A DNA stretch of 64,000 bases. It comes from Leeuwenhoekiella palythoae (GTDB lineage Bacteria > Bacteroidota > Bacteroidia > Flavobacteriales > Flavobacteriaceae). A program made the translations under genes and the position numbers. Every line of letters begins with the position of its first letter. Position 1 is the first letter of the stretch. The stretch lies in assembly GCF_900130045.1 (NCBI RefSeq), contig NZ_FQXT01000002.1, positions 248,001 to 312,000 on the forward strand, given 5' to 3'. A model generated the notes under the pieces. That model saw only the letters and a list, made by a program, of their open reading frames with translations, made no database searches and was not told where the DNA came from. This document shows positions 16,306 to 24,488 of the stretch, piece by piece.

Positions 16306-18336
16306 TTATAGGTTGTTAACCGAATTTTCTAAGAGTTCATTTCCTGAGGTTTTCATTTCTTCAAGATAAGCTGCCACTTCTTCATTCTTTTGGTCAACTT
16401 TATTCAACTGAATTAAAACAATCAAGGTTTCTAAAACCGCTAGACGGGTACCTATCTTCTTAGCTGAAGTATTAAACAACTCTTTAAGTTCTTCATAATG
16501 CACATCTTTAGCTAGTTCGCGAATTCTCGCAATCGCTTTTACCCGCTTTTCATCTGGAATTTGCGCCAGCTTCTTCCCTACTTTTTTGATTTCGTTTAAC
16601 GCAGGGATTTGTGGAATTTGCTTTTTTGGTGCCGCTTTAGGCTGCTCTTTTTTTGTTGATTTTGATTCAACCTTTGCCCAAGTATCGCGTAATCCCACAG
16701 TTTTATTGAAGACTAAATGTTCTGGAGTACTATCTTTATCAACATTAAAATAGCCTAAGCGCTGAAACTGAAAAATATCCATCGGCTCTACCTCGCTAAG
16801 ACTTGGCTCTAAATATCCGGTAATAGTTTCTAAAGAATTAGGATTAAGATGCTCCATAAAATCAACCTCTTTATCACCATCGGGAGACTCGTGATTGAAC
16901 AGACGATCATACAAACGCACCTCAGCTTTAATAGCGTGCTTAATTGAAACCCAATGCAAGGTTCCTTTTACTTTACGCAGACTTGCTTCGGTACCGCTTC
17001 CACTTCGAGAATCGGCATCGTATGTACAGTGAATTTCAGTAATGTTTCCGTTAGCATCCTTAACTACAGATTCTCCTTTGATGATATACGCATTCTTTAA
17101 ACGCACTTCCTTACCTAAAGTAAGTCTGAAGTATTTGCTGTTTGCATTTTCTTTAAAATCATCCTTCTCGATGTATAATTCTTTGGAAAAAGGCACTTTT
17201 CTATAGCCTGCATTTTCATCTTCCTGATTATTTTCAGCTTCTAGCCATTCTTCCTGATCTTCAGGATAGTTGGTGATTACCAATTTTACCGGATCCAAAA
17301 CGGCCATTACACGTGGCGCTGTTTTATTAAGATCTTCACGTACATTGAATTCCAAAAGCGAAACATCAATCACATTGTCGCGTTTTGCAACTCCTACAGC
17401 ATCTATAAAATTACGTATCGCAGCCGGCGTATACCCACGTCTTCTGATCCCCGAAATGGTAGGCATTCTAGGATCATCCCAACCGCTTACAATACCTTCT
17501 TGCACGAGCTTAAGCAACTTACGCTTGCTCATAATCGTATAGCTTAGGTTTAAGCGCGCAAATTCGCGTTGTTTTGGTTTGATACCGTTTGTATACACAT
17601 TATCCACAAACCACTCATAAAGCGGTCTGTGCGGCTTAAATTCAAGCGAACACAAACTGTGTGAAACTTGCTCTACATAATCGCTCTCTCCGTGTGCCCA
17701 GTCATACATTGGATAAATATTCCAGGTATTACCTGTACGGTGGTGCGCTTTGTTAATAACGCGATACATTATAGGATCACGCAATAACATATTAGGCGAT
17801 TGCATATCTATTTTGGCCCGTAGAACGTGTACACCTTCGGCAAATTCACCTTTTGCCATTTTCTCAAACAGCTCTAAATTTTCTTCTACGGAACGCTCCC
17901 GGTACGGACTGTTAGTTCCGGGTTCTGTAGGGGTTCCTTTTTGCTCAGCCATGGCTTCACTAGACTGTGAATCAATATACGCTTTGCCATCTTTTATAAG
18001 CTGAATCGCCCAATCGTATAACTGCTGAAAATAGTCTGAAGAATAACAAACTTTATCCCACTTGAAGCCTAACCATTTTATATCTTCCTGAATCGCATCT
18101 ACATATTCCTGCTCTTCCTTAGAAGGATTAGTATCATCAAATCTTAAGTTTACCGGAGCGTTGTACTTCTCCCCCAGTCCAAAACTGATGCAAATAGCCT
18201 TGCAATGCCCAATGTGTAAATAACCATTAGGTTCCGGTGGAAATCTAAAGCGTAAATCTTCTTGGGGAAATCCGTTTGTAATATCTTCTTCTACTATTTG
18301 CTCTAAAAAATTAAGAGCTACATAATCTTCTGCCAT
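16306..18336 (-). CDS. glnS: Glutaminyl-tRNA synthetase with additional C-terminal helical domain
   Basis: 676 residues, against 554 for E. coli GlnRS. It charges tRNA-Gln. Class I motifs: HIGH at about 43-46 in RFPPEPNGYLHIGHCKAIC, and the KMSKS-type loop MSKRKLLKLV. The two anticodon-binding beta-barrels extend to about residue 555. From about 559 there is a Lys/Pro/Ala linker (KKEQPKAAPKKQIPQIP) and then a roughly 90-residue, mainly helical domain (VKAIARIRELAKDVHYEELK and beyond). This tail differs in appearance from the YqeY extension known in Deinococcus. Its upstream gap is shared with the divergent folB. Confidence 0.96.
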   Translation of the reverse strand: MAEDYVALNFLEQIVEEDITNGFPQEDLRFRFPPEPNGYLHIGHCKAICISFGLGEKYNAPVNLRFDDTNPSKEEQEYVDAIQEDIKWLGFKWDKVCYSSDYFQQLYDWAIQLIKDGKAYIDSQSSEAMAEQKGTPTEPGTNSPYRERSVEENLELFEKMAKGEFAEGVHVLRAKIDMQSPNMLLRDPIMYRVINKAHHRTGNTWNIYPMYDWAHGESDYVEQVSHSLCSLEFKPHRPLYEWFVDNVYTNGIKPKQREFARLNLSYTIMSKRKLLKLVQEGIVSGWDDPRMPTISGIRRRGYTPAAIRNFIDAVGVAKRDNVIDVSLLEFNVREDLNKTAPRVMAVLDPVKLVITNYPEDQEEWLEAENNQEDENAGYRKVPFSKELYIEKDDFKENANSKYFRLTLGKEVRLKNAYIIKGESVVKDANGNITEIHCTYDADSRSGSGTEASLRKVKGTLHWVSIKHAIKAEVRLYDRLFNHESPDGDKEVDFMEHLNPNSLETITGYLEPSLSEVEPMDIFQFQRLGYFNVDKDSTPEHLVFNKTVGLRDTWAKVESKSTKKEQPKAAPKKQIPQIPALNEIKKVGKKLAQIPDEKRVKAIARIRELAKDVHYEELKELFNTSAKKIGTRLAVLETLIVLIQLNKVDQKNEEVAAYLEEMKTSGNELLENSVNNL

Positions 18337-18365
18337 AGCTTAATAAATGCTGAAAAATAGAATTA

Positions 18366-18491
18366 CTCGTCTATCGAGCTTAAACTGCAGTACACTATTG
18401 TTTAAATAATATACCCTATAAGTTGCCAAAAATACTAAAAATACGTGTGCTGAAACGTGATTAACAACCTATTTAAACCTCGATAATCAAG
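18366..18491. promoter_or_regulatory. Pair of 13-bp palindromic motifs between glnS and folB
   Basis: CTCGTCTATCGAG (18366-18378) and CTCGATAATCAAG (18479-18491), starts 113 bp apart. Both resemble the palindrome CTCGATWATCRAG, of which a second pair lies at 34433 and 34551. The first copy falls in the glnS leader, the second upstream of folB. Confidence 0.45.
18427..18434 (-). promoter_or_regulatory. -7 box of glnS promoter
   Basis: TATTTTTG on the minus strand matches TAnnTTTG, giving a leader of roughly 85 nt before the glnS ATG. Confidence 0.45.
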
Positions 18492-18542
18492 TTCCTGCTC
18501 TGCTTTATAAATAATATCTTTACCCTATAAAATGAAGTTGTA

Positions 18543-18899
18543 ATGGGCGTTATAAAACTCAATCGCGTAAAAGTATATGCATACCACGGCTGTCTGGTAG
18601 AAGAAGGTCAGATAGGCTCTGATTATCTCGTAGATCTAAAAATAAATACAGACCTATCCATACCGGCTCAATCTGATAACTTGAGCGATACCGTAGATTA
18701 TGTACATCTCAATAAAATTATTAAAGAAGAAATGGCGCATCGTTCTAAGCTCTTAGAGCACGTATGCGATCGTATTTTAAATCGTTCTTTATCAGAGATT
18801 TCAACAATTACCAAAGCTAAAGTTACTGTGCGTAAAATCAATCCGCCGATTGGTGGTGATGTTGCTTCGGTAGGCGTTTCAATGACTAAAAAACGTTAA
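18543..18899 (+). CDS. folB: Dihydroneopterin aldolase
   Basis: 118 residues, the usual FolB length. It converts 7,8-dihydroneopterin to 6-hydroxymethyl-dihydropterin and glycolaldehyde in folate synthesis. The FolB pattern is clear: VKVYAYHGCLVEEGQIGSDY near the start with the catalytic Glu, SDTVDYVHLNKIIKEEM in the middle and VTVRKINPPIGG near the end. A near-consensus -7 box (TATCTTTA) lies shortly upstream. It is followed by tRNA-Cys, which has its own -7 box. Confidence 0.95.
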   Translation: MGVIKLNRVKVYAYHGCLVEEGQIGSDYLVDLKINTDLSIPAQSDNLSDTVDYVHLNKIIKEEMAHRSKLLEHVCDRILNRSLSEISTITKAKVTVRKINPPIGGDVASVGVSMTKKR

Positions 18900-18925
18900 T
18901 AGCTTTTATATCTAAAGAAAAACCT

Positions 18926-18933
18926 TAAATTTG
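18926..18933 (+). promoter_or_regulatory. -7 box of tRNA-Cys
   Basis: TAAATTTG matches TAnnTTTG, 17 nt before the mature tRNA 5' end. Confidence 0.6.
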
Positions 18934-18950
18934 CAGTCCTAATTAAAAAG

Positions 18951-19021
18951 GGTGTCGTGGCCGAGTGGCTAGGCAGTGGTCTGCAACACCATCTACAGCG
19001 GTTCGAATCCGCTCGACACCT
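18951..19021 (+). tRNA. tRNA-Cys (GCA)
   Basis: Acceptor arms GGTGTCG and CGACACC pair over 7 bp. The anticodon loop CTGCAAC presents GCA, and the T-arm reads GCGGTTCGAATCCGC. The discriminator is T (U73), the Cys identity base. CCA is not fully encoded. Confidence 0.95.
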
Positions 19022-19025
19022 CAAC

Positions 19026-19055
19026 AAAGACTCTTCAATTGAAGGGTCTTTTTTT
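19026..19055. terminator. Terminator after tRNA-Cys
   Basis: Stem AAAGACTCTTC, loop AATT, stem GAAGGGTCTTT with one G-T wobble, then T-run. It may also end the convergent LysE-family transcript. Confidence 0.85.
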
Positions 19056-19078
19056 ATGACTTGATTTTTCAAAGAATT

Positions 19079-19792
19079 CTAAAACGGAATCGTATCTCCT
19101 TCGATAAACTCATTCTCTGGCGCAATTTCCTCAATACGCTTTTCAATCTGATGAATTTTTGAAGGAAATAAACCTTTTGAGATCAATAACAAACCGAATA
19201 AGAACATCAACACGCTTATAATTTGCTTAATTATAGCAATACGTGTTGGCGTTAGTTTGCTGCGTAATTTTTTAGCAAGTAGAATTTTAATAATATCAAT
19301 GATTAGATAAGTGAGCAAAATGGTACCAAAGAATACCGTTAATCGCTCTGAATTCATATCTAACTGTGGCCCGGCTGAAATAAGAATTACCAACCAAAAC
19401 CCTAGTACTCCAATGTTAATAAAGTTGAGTAAAAAACCTTTTACAAAAAGCCCAAAATAGTTGCGTTTACTCATCACAACAGTAGGGTGCTCATCATCAT
19501 CAAGTTTGTTCTTTTTAACCCTTAAGAATGACATAATCCCATAAACTGCTAGTAACATCCCACCAAAAATATAAAGTGCAGGATCGTCTTTAAGTTTATC
19601 AAGTAGCTGATTAGTACTAAAGTACGCTATAAAAATAAATAAGGTATCTGCAGTAACGACACCTATATCAAATAGAACAGCTGCTCTAAAACCCTTTAGA
19701 GCAGCTGTTTCTAATAGTACAAAAAACACAGGTCCTACAAGAAAGGCAAGTAGAAAACCCAGTGGTATTGCTGTTGAAATGTCTTGTAGCAT
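19079..19792 (-). CDS. LysE/RhtB-family transporter
   Basis: 237 residues with about six membrane helices. The N-terminus IPLGFLLAFLVGPVFFVLLETAALKGFRAA is the LysE family signature (GPVFF...). Members export amino acids or related small metabolites; the substrate cannot be told here. The C-terminal 25 residues are hydrophilic. The upstream gap has the perfect palindrome CGGTTATTAACCG at 19878-19890, a possible operator. No adjacent regulator gene is seen. Confidence 0.88.
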   Translation of the reverse strand: MLQDISTAIPLGFLLAFLVGPVFFVLLETAALKGFRAAVLFDIGVVTADTLFIFIAYFSTNQLLDKLKDDPALYIFGGMLLAVYGIMSFLRVKKNKLDDDEHPTVVMSKRNYFGLFVKGFLLNFINIGVLGFWLVILISAGPQLDMNSERLTVFFGTILLTYLIIDIIKILLAKKLRSKLTPTRIAIIKQIISVLMFLFGLLLISKGLFPSKIHQIEKRIEEIAPENEFIEGDTIPF

Positions 19793-19877
19793 TTAGAAGT
19801 AGGAAGTCTTTTTACTTATTAGTAAACTAGATCTTCTAGAAATAGCACTATGAAGTATTTTATTAAGATTCTACCCC

Positions 19878-19890
19878 CGGTTATTAACCG
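19878..19890. promoter_or_regulatory. Palindrome upstream of LysE-family gene
   Basis: CGGTTATTAACCG is a perfect 13-bp palindrome about 86 bp upstream of the transporter start. A 12-base part (CCGGTTATTAAC) also occurs, reversed, in the ytxH upstream repeats at 16212-16223. Confidence 0.35.
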
Positions 19891-19926
19891 ACGATTAGAT
19901 TACAAAAGTAACCAAATTGAACTAAA

Positions 19927-20598
19927 CTACTTCATCACACGTACGCGACCCCCTATAAATTTATCTTTGATGAGCTCTGTGGGATTTCCGTAAACGTCTA
20001 CGTCACCACCAGCTCTGATCTTAACTTCGGCAGTTCTTCGGGCAAAAATATCTGCTTCTCCCCCCGCCTGAATGCGTATCGTGGTATCAGTAGTTTCTAG
20101 AGATTTTCCTTCAAAAACTCCACCTGTATTTACTTCTACATTTTGATTTACAGCGCTTCCGCTTGCGGTAATAATTCCACCGGTTACAGCACGCATTTCG
20201 GCATTTTCTACCTTTAGACCTGCAGTGACTTGAGCGCCTTCTTGTACTCTAATCTCAATTTTAGGTTGTTTAAGCAATTCGTTTACCACAATTTCGGCGC
20301 CTTCATTACCGTCAATAACTCTTAGGTTGTTATAATGAACTTCAACAAAAGTCTCGTTACCATCAAAGATCTTATCCAGATCCATACGTATTTTTAAAAC
20401 GCCGTCTTTATTAACAAGTTCTATATAATCAGTGTCTTTACCTTTTAAATAAACTTTGTTTTCAGAATCTTTAATAAGATTGACGCGCATGCGATCAAAA
20501 ACTTTTACTTCGGTAAAATCGCCAACGTCTTTGGTATCGTCTTGTGCATACGTTGCACCTGCAGCTACAAATAGCACTGCCATGATTAGTTTTTTCAT
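19927..20598 (-). CDS. Head GIN domain (DUF2807) secreted protein
   Basis: 223 residues. A signal peptide (MKKLIMAVLFVAAGATYAQ) is followed by the DUF2807 beta-solenoid: repeated short strands such as VKVFDRMRVNLIKDSENKVYLKG, LKVENAEMRAVTGGIITASGSAVNQNVEVNTGG and GGEADIFARRTAEVKIRAGGDVDVYG. These auto-transporter-adhesin-like solenoids are common and numerous in Bacteroidota, located in the periplasm or on the surface, with no defined biochemical function. It lies 60 bp after rnr in the same direction and may be co-transcribed. Confidence 0.87.
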   Translation of the reverse strand: MKKLIMAVLFVAAGATYAQDDTKDVGDFTEVKVFDRMRVNLIKDSENKVYLKGKDTDYIELVNKDGVLKIRMDLDKIFDGNETFVEVHYNNLRVIDGNEGAEIVVNELLKQPKIEIRVQEGAQVTAGLKVENAEMRAVTGGIITASGSAVNQNVEVNTGGVFEGKSLETTDTTIRIQAGGEADIFARRTAEVKIRAGGDVDVYGNPTELIKDKFIGGRVRVMK

Positions 20599-20658
20599 AA
20601 GAATTGATTTTTCGTATTTAAAAGACCAATCGGTTTTGGATTTGTTACAGTAGCTATC

Positions 20659-22866
20659 TTATTGAATCGCCTCTTTAACGTCAACCAAAGTAAAATCCAA
20701 GTGTTTTTTAACAAGATCTGCTTCTTTTACTTTTACATAAACCTCGTCCCCAAGAGTAATCGTGGCTCCGGTTTTGCGACCTACAATAGCATATTTCTCC
20801 TGATCAAAATCAAAATGATCGCCTTTAATGTCTCTTAAACGAATCATCCCCTCACATTTATTGTCTATGATCTCTACATAAATACCCCATTCGGTTACTC
20901 CGGAAATCACACCTAAAAAGGTTTCATCTTTATGATCTTGCATAAACTTCACTTGCATATACTTGATAGAATCGCGCTCAGCACTAGTAGCCAGATATTC
21001 CATATCGCTACTATGTTTACATTTAGATTCGTATTCTTCTTCTGAAGCAGATTTACCTTGATCTAGATAATGCTGTAAAAGGCGATGTACCATTAAATCA
21101 GGATAACGGCGTATTGGCGAAGTAAAATGCGTATAATACTCAAAAGCCAACCCATAGTGTCCAATATTGTCTGTACTATATACCGCTTTGCTCATCGTAC
21201 GAATAGCAAGTGTGTCTATCAGGTTCTGTTCTTTTTTACCAACAACATCAGTAAGAAGGTTATTTAAAGAAGCGGTTGTACTTTTTCTATCTTTAAGATT
21301 CATTTTATAACCAAAACGACCTGCGATGGTTTGCAAAGCTGCAAGCTTCTCGTCATTGGGTTCGTCGTGAATACGATAAACAAATGTTTTCTTTGGGGAT
21401 TGCTTTCCTATAAACTCAGCTACTTTTCTATTGGCTAAAAGCATAAATTCTTCAATTAGCTTATTAGCATCTTTTGAAGTTTTAAAGAAAACTCCAACCG
21501 GATCATTCTCTTGATCGAGTTCAAATTTTACTTCCACTTTATCAAAAGAAATCGCACCATCTTTCATACGTTGCCTACGCATAATTTTTGCGATTCTGTC
21601 TAGTTCTAAAGTAGCTTTTACAATAGCAGGATCTACGTTATATGACTTTCCGGTAAGCGAAATGTCCTCAGGAATCAATCCTTCTCTGGTTTCTATGATT
21701 TGTTGCGCTTCTTCATAAGCAAATCGTGCATCACTATAAGTTACTGTGCGCCCAAACCATTGCTTTTTAACTTTACCCGAAGATTTGTCTAATTCAAATA
21801 CTGCAGAAAAGGTATATTTCTCTTCGTTAGGTCGTAACGAACAAGCGTTATTAGATAAGATCTCGGGTAGCATAGGCACTACGCGATCTACCAAATACAC
21901 CGAAGTCGCACGTTCATACGCCTCCTCATCCAATATAGTTCCCGGAATAACATAGTGCGAAACATCTGCAATGTGAATTCCTACCTCGTAGTTTCCATTT
22001 TCTAAAACCTGAAAACTCAACGCATCATCAAAATCCTTTGCATCTTTAGGATCAATAGTAAATGTGAGCACCTCCCGCATGTCGCGACGCTTAGCAATCT
22101 CCTCTGCTTTTATGCTTGTATCAATGTTATTAGCATAGGCTTCAACCTCTTCAGGGAAATCATGGGGCAAGCCGTACTGCGCTAAAATAGAATGAATTTC
22201 TGTATTATGTTCGCCTGGTAAGCCCAGTACTTTAATAACTTTTCCGAAGGGCGAATCTGCTTTCTCCGGCCAATCTTCAATCTTTACGAGCACTTTTTCA
22301 CCATCCTGTGCTCCATTCAATTTATTCTTCGGAACAAAAATATCGGTACGCATTTTTCCTTCTGCGGAAGTATTTACAAAAGCAAAGTTCTTTTGCATCT
22401 GCACTACACCTACGAATTCGTCTGTTTTGCGTTCCAGAATTTCTACAATCTCCCCTTCGTGCTTTTTGCTTCGGCGTTGTTTGTAAACATATACTTTTAC
22501 CGTATCACCGTGCAAAGCCTTATTCATGTTGTTCTTAGGAATATAAATATCCTGTTCCATTCCTTCTACAACAACATAACCATCTCCACGAGATGTAGCA
22601 TCTAGTGTTCCTGTATGATAATGAGAGGTCGCGTTAAAGCTGTATTTGCCACGCTCTTTCTCTTCGATATGTTTTTTTGCAGTAAGTTGTGAGAGCTTTT
22701 TTACGATCTCGTTACGGCTGTTGGGGTCATCCACTTGAAGTTTAGCCGCAATTTGTTTATGATTGAATAATTTACCGGGTTCTCTTTTTAAAATTTTTAA
22801 AATCTTTTGAGTGAGATCACCGATTTGAGTATTTGATCTTCTTCTTCTCTTTTTATTTGGCATCAA
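20659..22866 (-). CDS. rnr: Ribonuclease R
   Basis: 735 residues. A 3'-5' exoribonuclease that degrades structured RNA. Domains in order: an N-terminal helix-turn-helix (about 10-75), cold-shock/OB domains (about 80-240), the RNB catalytic domain with the Asp cluster TIDPKDAKDFDDALSF (about 270-285) and SPIRRYPDLMVHRLL, and a C-terminal S1 domain (about 640-725). It has its own -7 box. It is divergent from the unannotated 34-residue ORF at 23068. Confidence 0.97.
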   Translation of the reverse strand: MMPNKKRRRRSNTQIGDLTQKILKILKREPGKLFNHKQIAAKLQVDDPNSRNEIVKKLSQLTAKKHIEEKERGKYSFNATSHYHTGTLDATSRGDGYVVVEGMEQDIYIPKNNMNKALHGDTVKVYVYKQRRSKKHEGEIVEILERKTDEFVGVVQMQKNFAFVNTSAEGKMRTDIFVPKNKLNGAQDGEKVLVKIEDWPEKADSPFGKVIKVLGLPGEHNTEIHSILAQYGLPHDFPEEVEAYANNIDTSIKAEEIAKRRDMREVLTFTIDPKDAKDFDDALSFQVLENGNYEVGIHIADVSHYVIPGTILDEEAYERATSVYLVDRVVPMLPEILSNNACSLRPNEEKYTFSAVFELDKSSGKVKKQWFGRTVTYSDARFAYEEAQQIIETREGLIPEDISLTGKSYNVDPAIVKATLELDRIAKIMRRQRMKDGAISFDKVEVKFELDQENDPVGVFFKTSKDANKLIEEFMLLANRKVAEFIGKQSPKKTFVYRIHDEPNDEKLAALQTIAGRFGYKMNLKDRKSTTASLNNLLTDVVGKKEQNLIDTLAIRTMSKAVYSTDNIGHYGLAFEYYTHFTSPIRRYPDLMVHRLLQHYLDQGKSASEEEYESKCKHSSDMEYLATSAERDSIKYMQVKFMQDHKDETFLGVISGVTEWGIYVEIIDNKCEGMIRLRDIKGDHFDFDQEKYAIVGRKTGATITLGDEVYVKVKEADLVKKHLDFTLVDVKEAIQ

Positions 22867-22885
22867 ATGCTTTTATTAATTAGTG

Positions 22886-22893
22886 CAAAATTA
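22886..22893 (-). promoter_or_regulatory. -7 box of rnr promoter
   Basis: TAATTTTG on the minus strand matches TAnnTTTG, 19 nt upstream of the rnr ATG. Confidence 0.55.
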
Positions 22894-23010
22894 GCGTTAA
22901 TCGTATTAACATAAGTCGTGTTTAGGTGAACTTTTAGTTAATCTTAGTATTTCATTATCAAACAAATACATATTTAACAGTAACATGACCAAGATTTAAT
23001 TTCAAAACAA

Positions 23011-23039
23011 TTGTTTTTGTTAAAAAAACCTTAATTTTG
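23011..23039 (+). promoter_or_regulatory. Full promoter (TTG-N18-TAATTTTG) of the 34-residue ORF
   Basis: TTG at 23011-23013 and TAATTTTG at 23032-23039 are 18 nt apart, matching the Bacteroidota -33/-7 promoter TTG-N17-19-TAnnTTTG. The ATG at 23068 is 28 nt downstream. Confidence 0.7.
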
Positions 23040-23067
23040 TTCTATTCATTAATCAAAACTTTTCTTT

Positions 23068-23172
23068 ATGAAAACGTTTAAATTGAAACGCTATAGAATA
23101 GCACTGCTCTTTATAGGAATATTCATCCTAGGATTCGTAGCTGTTTTATCCTACGTCAATTCAATTTTTTAA
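23068..23172 (+). CDS. 34-residue single-pass membrane protein (unannotated small ORF)
   Basis: The product has a basic N-terminus (MKTFKLKRYRI) followed by a single membrane helix (ALLFIGIFILGFVAVLSYV) and a short tail NSIF. Evidence that it is a real gene: a full promoter 28 nt upstream, a start in good context, an N-in/positive-inside topology, and a strong rho-independent terminator 27 bp after the stop. It stands alone between rnr (divergent) and the AT-rich gap. I do not recognise the family. It is too short for usual gene finders. It could be a small membrane regulator or a stress peptide; a toxin is possible but nothing shows an antitoxin RNA. Confidence 0.7.
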   Translation: MKTFKLKRYRIALLFIGIFILGFVAVLSYVNSIF

Positions 23173-23198
23173 TACAATCAATCACTTTTAAAAGTACT

Positions 23199-23228
23199 AA
23201 AGGAACTCTAAAAAGGGTTCCTTTTTTA
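23199..23228 (+). terminator. Terminator of the 34-residue ORF
   Basis: Stem AAAGGAACTC, loop TAAAAA, stem GGGTTCCTTT with one wobble pair, then T-run. Confidence 0.88.
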
Positions 23229-23958
23229 TTATAAATACATTTCAAGTAGAGTAAGCTAAGTTTCCCAATTCAAAATAGTCTTCAAAAACAGTTTTCAACA
23301 GTATACATATATATCATTTTTTTTTTAAAAATTTAAATTAAAATTGATGGTTATTATAGTCTGTTAATAGCGGTATAACTTGGGGATCTTAAAATTTGGT
23401 TTTTTAATTATGGGTAGATATTAACGCTTTATTCCATACTTTTAAATACAACTTTTACTTGATTTATAAGCTTTTAGTAAACACTGTTAACAATTGTTGA
23501 TAACCTGAATTAAATGCATTTTTTGAATAAAACGTTATCAACACTTATTAAAAATGAATTCTTTTTATGCTCATAATTTGAAAAGAAAATTCTACAAGAT
23601 TTTCTTGCAAGATATTACTTAAGATCTGCTTTGTAATTTTTTCTCATTTAAGCAATTTTCATTTTACTTTTTTGACGACAACTTATAAACAGTCATGTTA
23701 ACTAAATGTTAACTTATTGAAAACGAGCACTATCACGTGTTTTGTAAACTGCATTGTATTCTTAATCAGATAGCTTACTATTTTTTAATGTTCAACCGCT
23801 AATAACAGTCTGCTTTTTGGGTTTGTTTTGGAGCTTTAATCATATCTATAAAGCGAGCTTTTGAAAGTTTTCATCAAAGGATTCGAAGATATGAAGCTAG
23901 ATAAAGAAGTTCTCTCTAAAAATTAGATATTGCAACAAAACTAAAACTTAGAACCCCA
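23229..23958. other. 730-bp AT-rich non-coding region, candidate replication origin
   Basis: No credible gene is seen on either strand. The left part holds an A/T tract (23303-23345) that looks like an unwinding element. An inverted pair of TTATCAACA 9-mers (minus 23495-23503, plus 23535-23543), one base off the DnaA-box consensus TTATNCACA, lies 31 bp apart. TGTTAAC occurs at 23485, 23696 and 23707. mnmG with parS-like sites and rnpA lie within 16 kb and 4 kb. This fits an origin, but GC skew could not be computed. Confidence 0.45.
23495..23543. promoter_or_regulatory. Inverted pair of DnaA-box-like sites
   Basis: TTATCAACA on the minus strand (23495-23503) and on the plus strand (23535-23543). 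Each differs from TTATCCACA at one position. AACAATTGTT, a perfect palindrome, overlaps the left site. Confidence 0.4.
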
Positions 23959-24402
23959 ATGATGACTATTGAAATTAAAGCGTTTAATGAGCTTACCTTA
24001 AACAGTTTATACGAAGTACTCCAATTGCGCACTGAAGTATTTGTGGTAGAACAAAATTGCCCATATCAAGATGTTGACGGTAAAGATCAAAAGGCCATGC
24101 ACATTCTAGGTTATCATAAGGAGCAACTGGTAGCCTATACTAGGGTTTTTAAACCCGGATATTATTTTGATAACGCTAGCATAGGTCGCGTTGTTGTAAA
24201 AGAAAATGCGAGACAATACGGTTTTGGAAAAGATATTATGAAAGCTTCTATTGCCTTTATTGAAGATACCTTAGATCTGAGCACGATAGAATTGTCTGCA
24301 CAGACCTATTTAAAGAAGTTTTATAATGACCTTGGATTTCAAGAAATTGGAGAAGGTTATCTAGAAGATGATATTCCGCATATACGTATGATAAAAAAAT
24401 AA
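23959..24402 (+). CDS. GNAT family N-acetyltransferase, ElaA-like
   Basis: 147 residues. The ElaA-type GNAT pattern is clear: LYEVLQLRTEVFVVEQNCPYQDVDGKD near the N-terminus, ASIGRVVVKENARQYGFGKDIM as the acetyl-CoA loop (R/Q-x-x-G-x-G/A) and LSAQTYLKKFYNDLGFQEIGEGYLEDDIPHIRM at the end. It acetylates an unknown small-molecule or protein amine. The message starts after the AT-rich gap. Two consecutive ATG codons occur at 23959 and 23962; either could be used. Confidence 0.9.
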   Translation: MMTIEIKAFNELTLNSLYEVLQLRTEVFVVEQNCPYQDVDGKDQKAMHILGYHKEQLVAYTRVFKPGYYFDNASIGRVVVKENARQYGFGKDIMKASIAFIEDTLDLSTIELSAQTYLKKFYNDLGFQEIGEGYLEDDIPHIRMIKK

Positions 24403-24442
24403 ACGACTAAGAAATCCTATATCTTTCGCCACCGCCAATAAA

Positions 24443-24465
24443 AAAAGCCGCAATACGCGGCTTTT
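24443..24465. terminator. Bidirectional terminator
   Basis: Stem AAAAGCCGC, loop AATAC, stem GCGGCTTTT between the convergent GNAT gene and the 125-residue gene. Confidence 0.88.
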
Positions 24466-24488
24466 AATATGTTTATAACTGGGGATGT

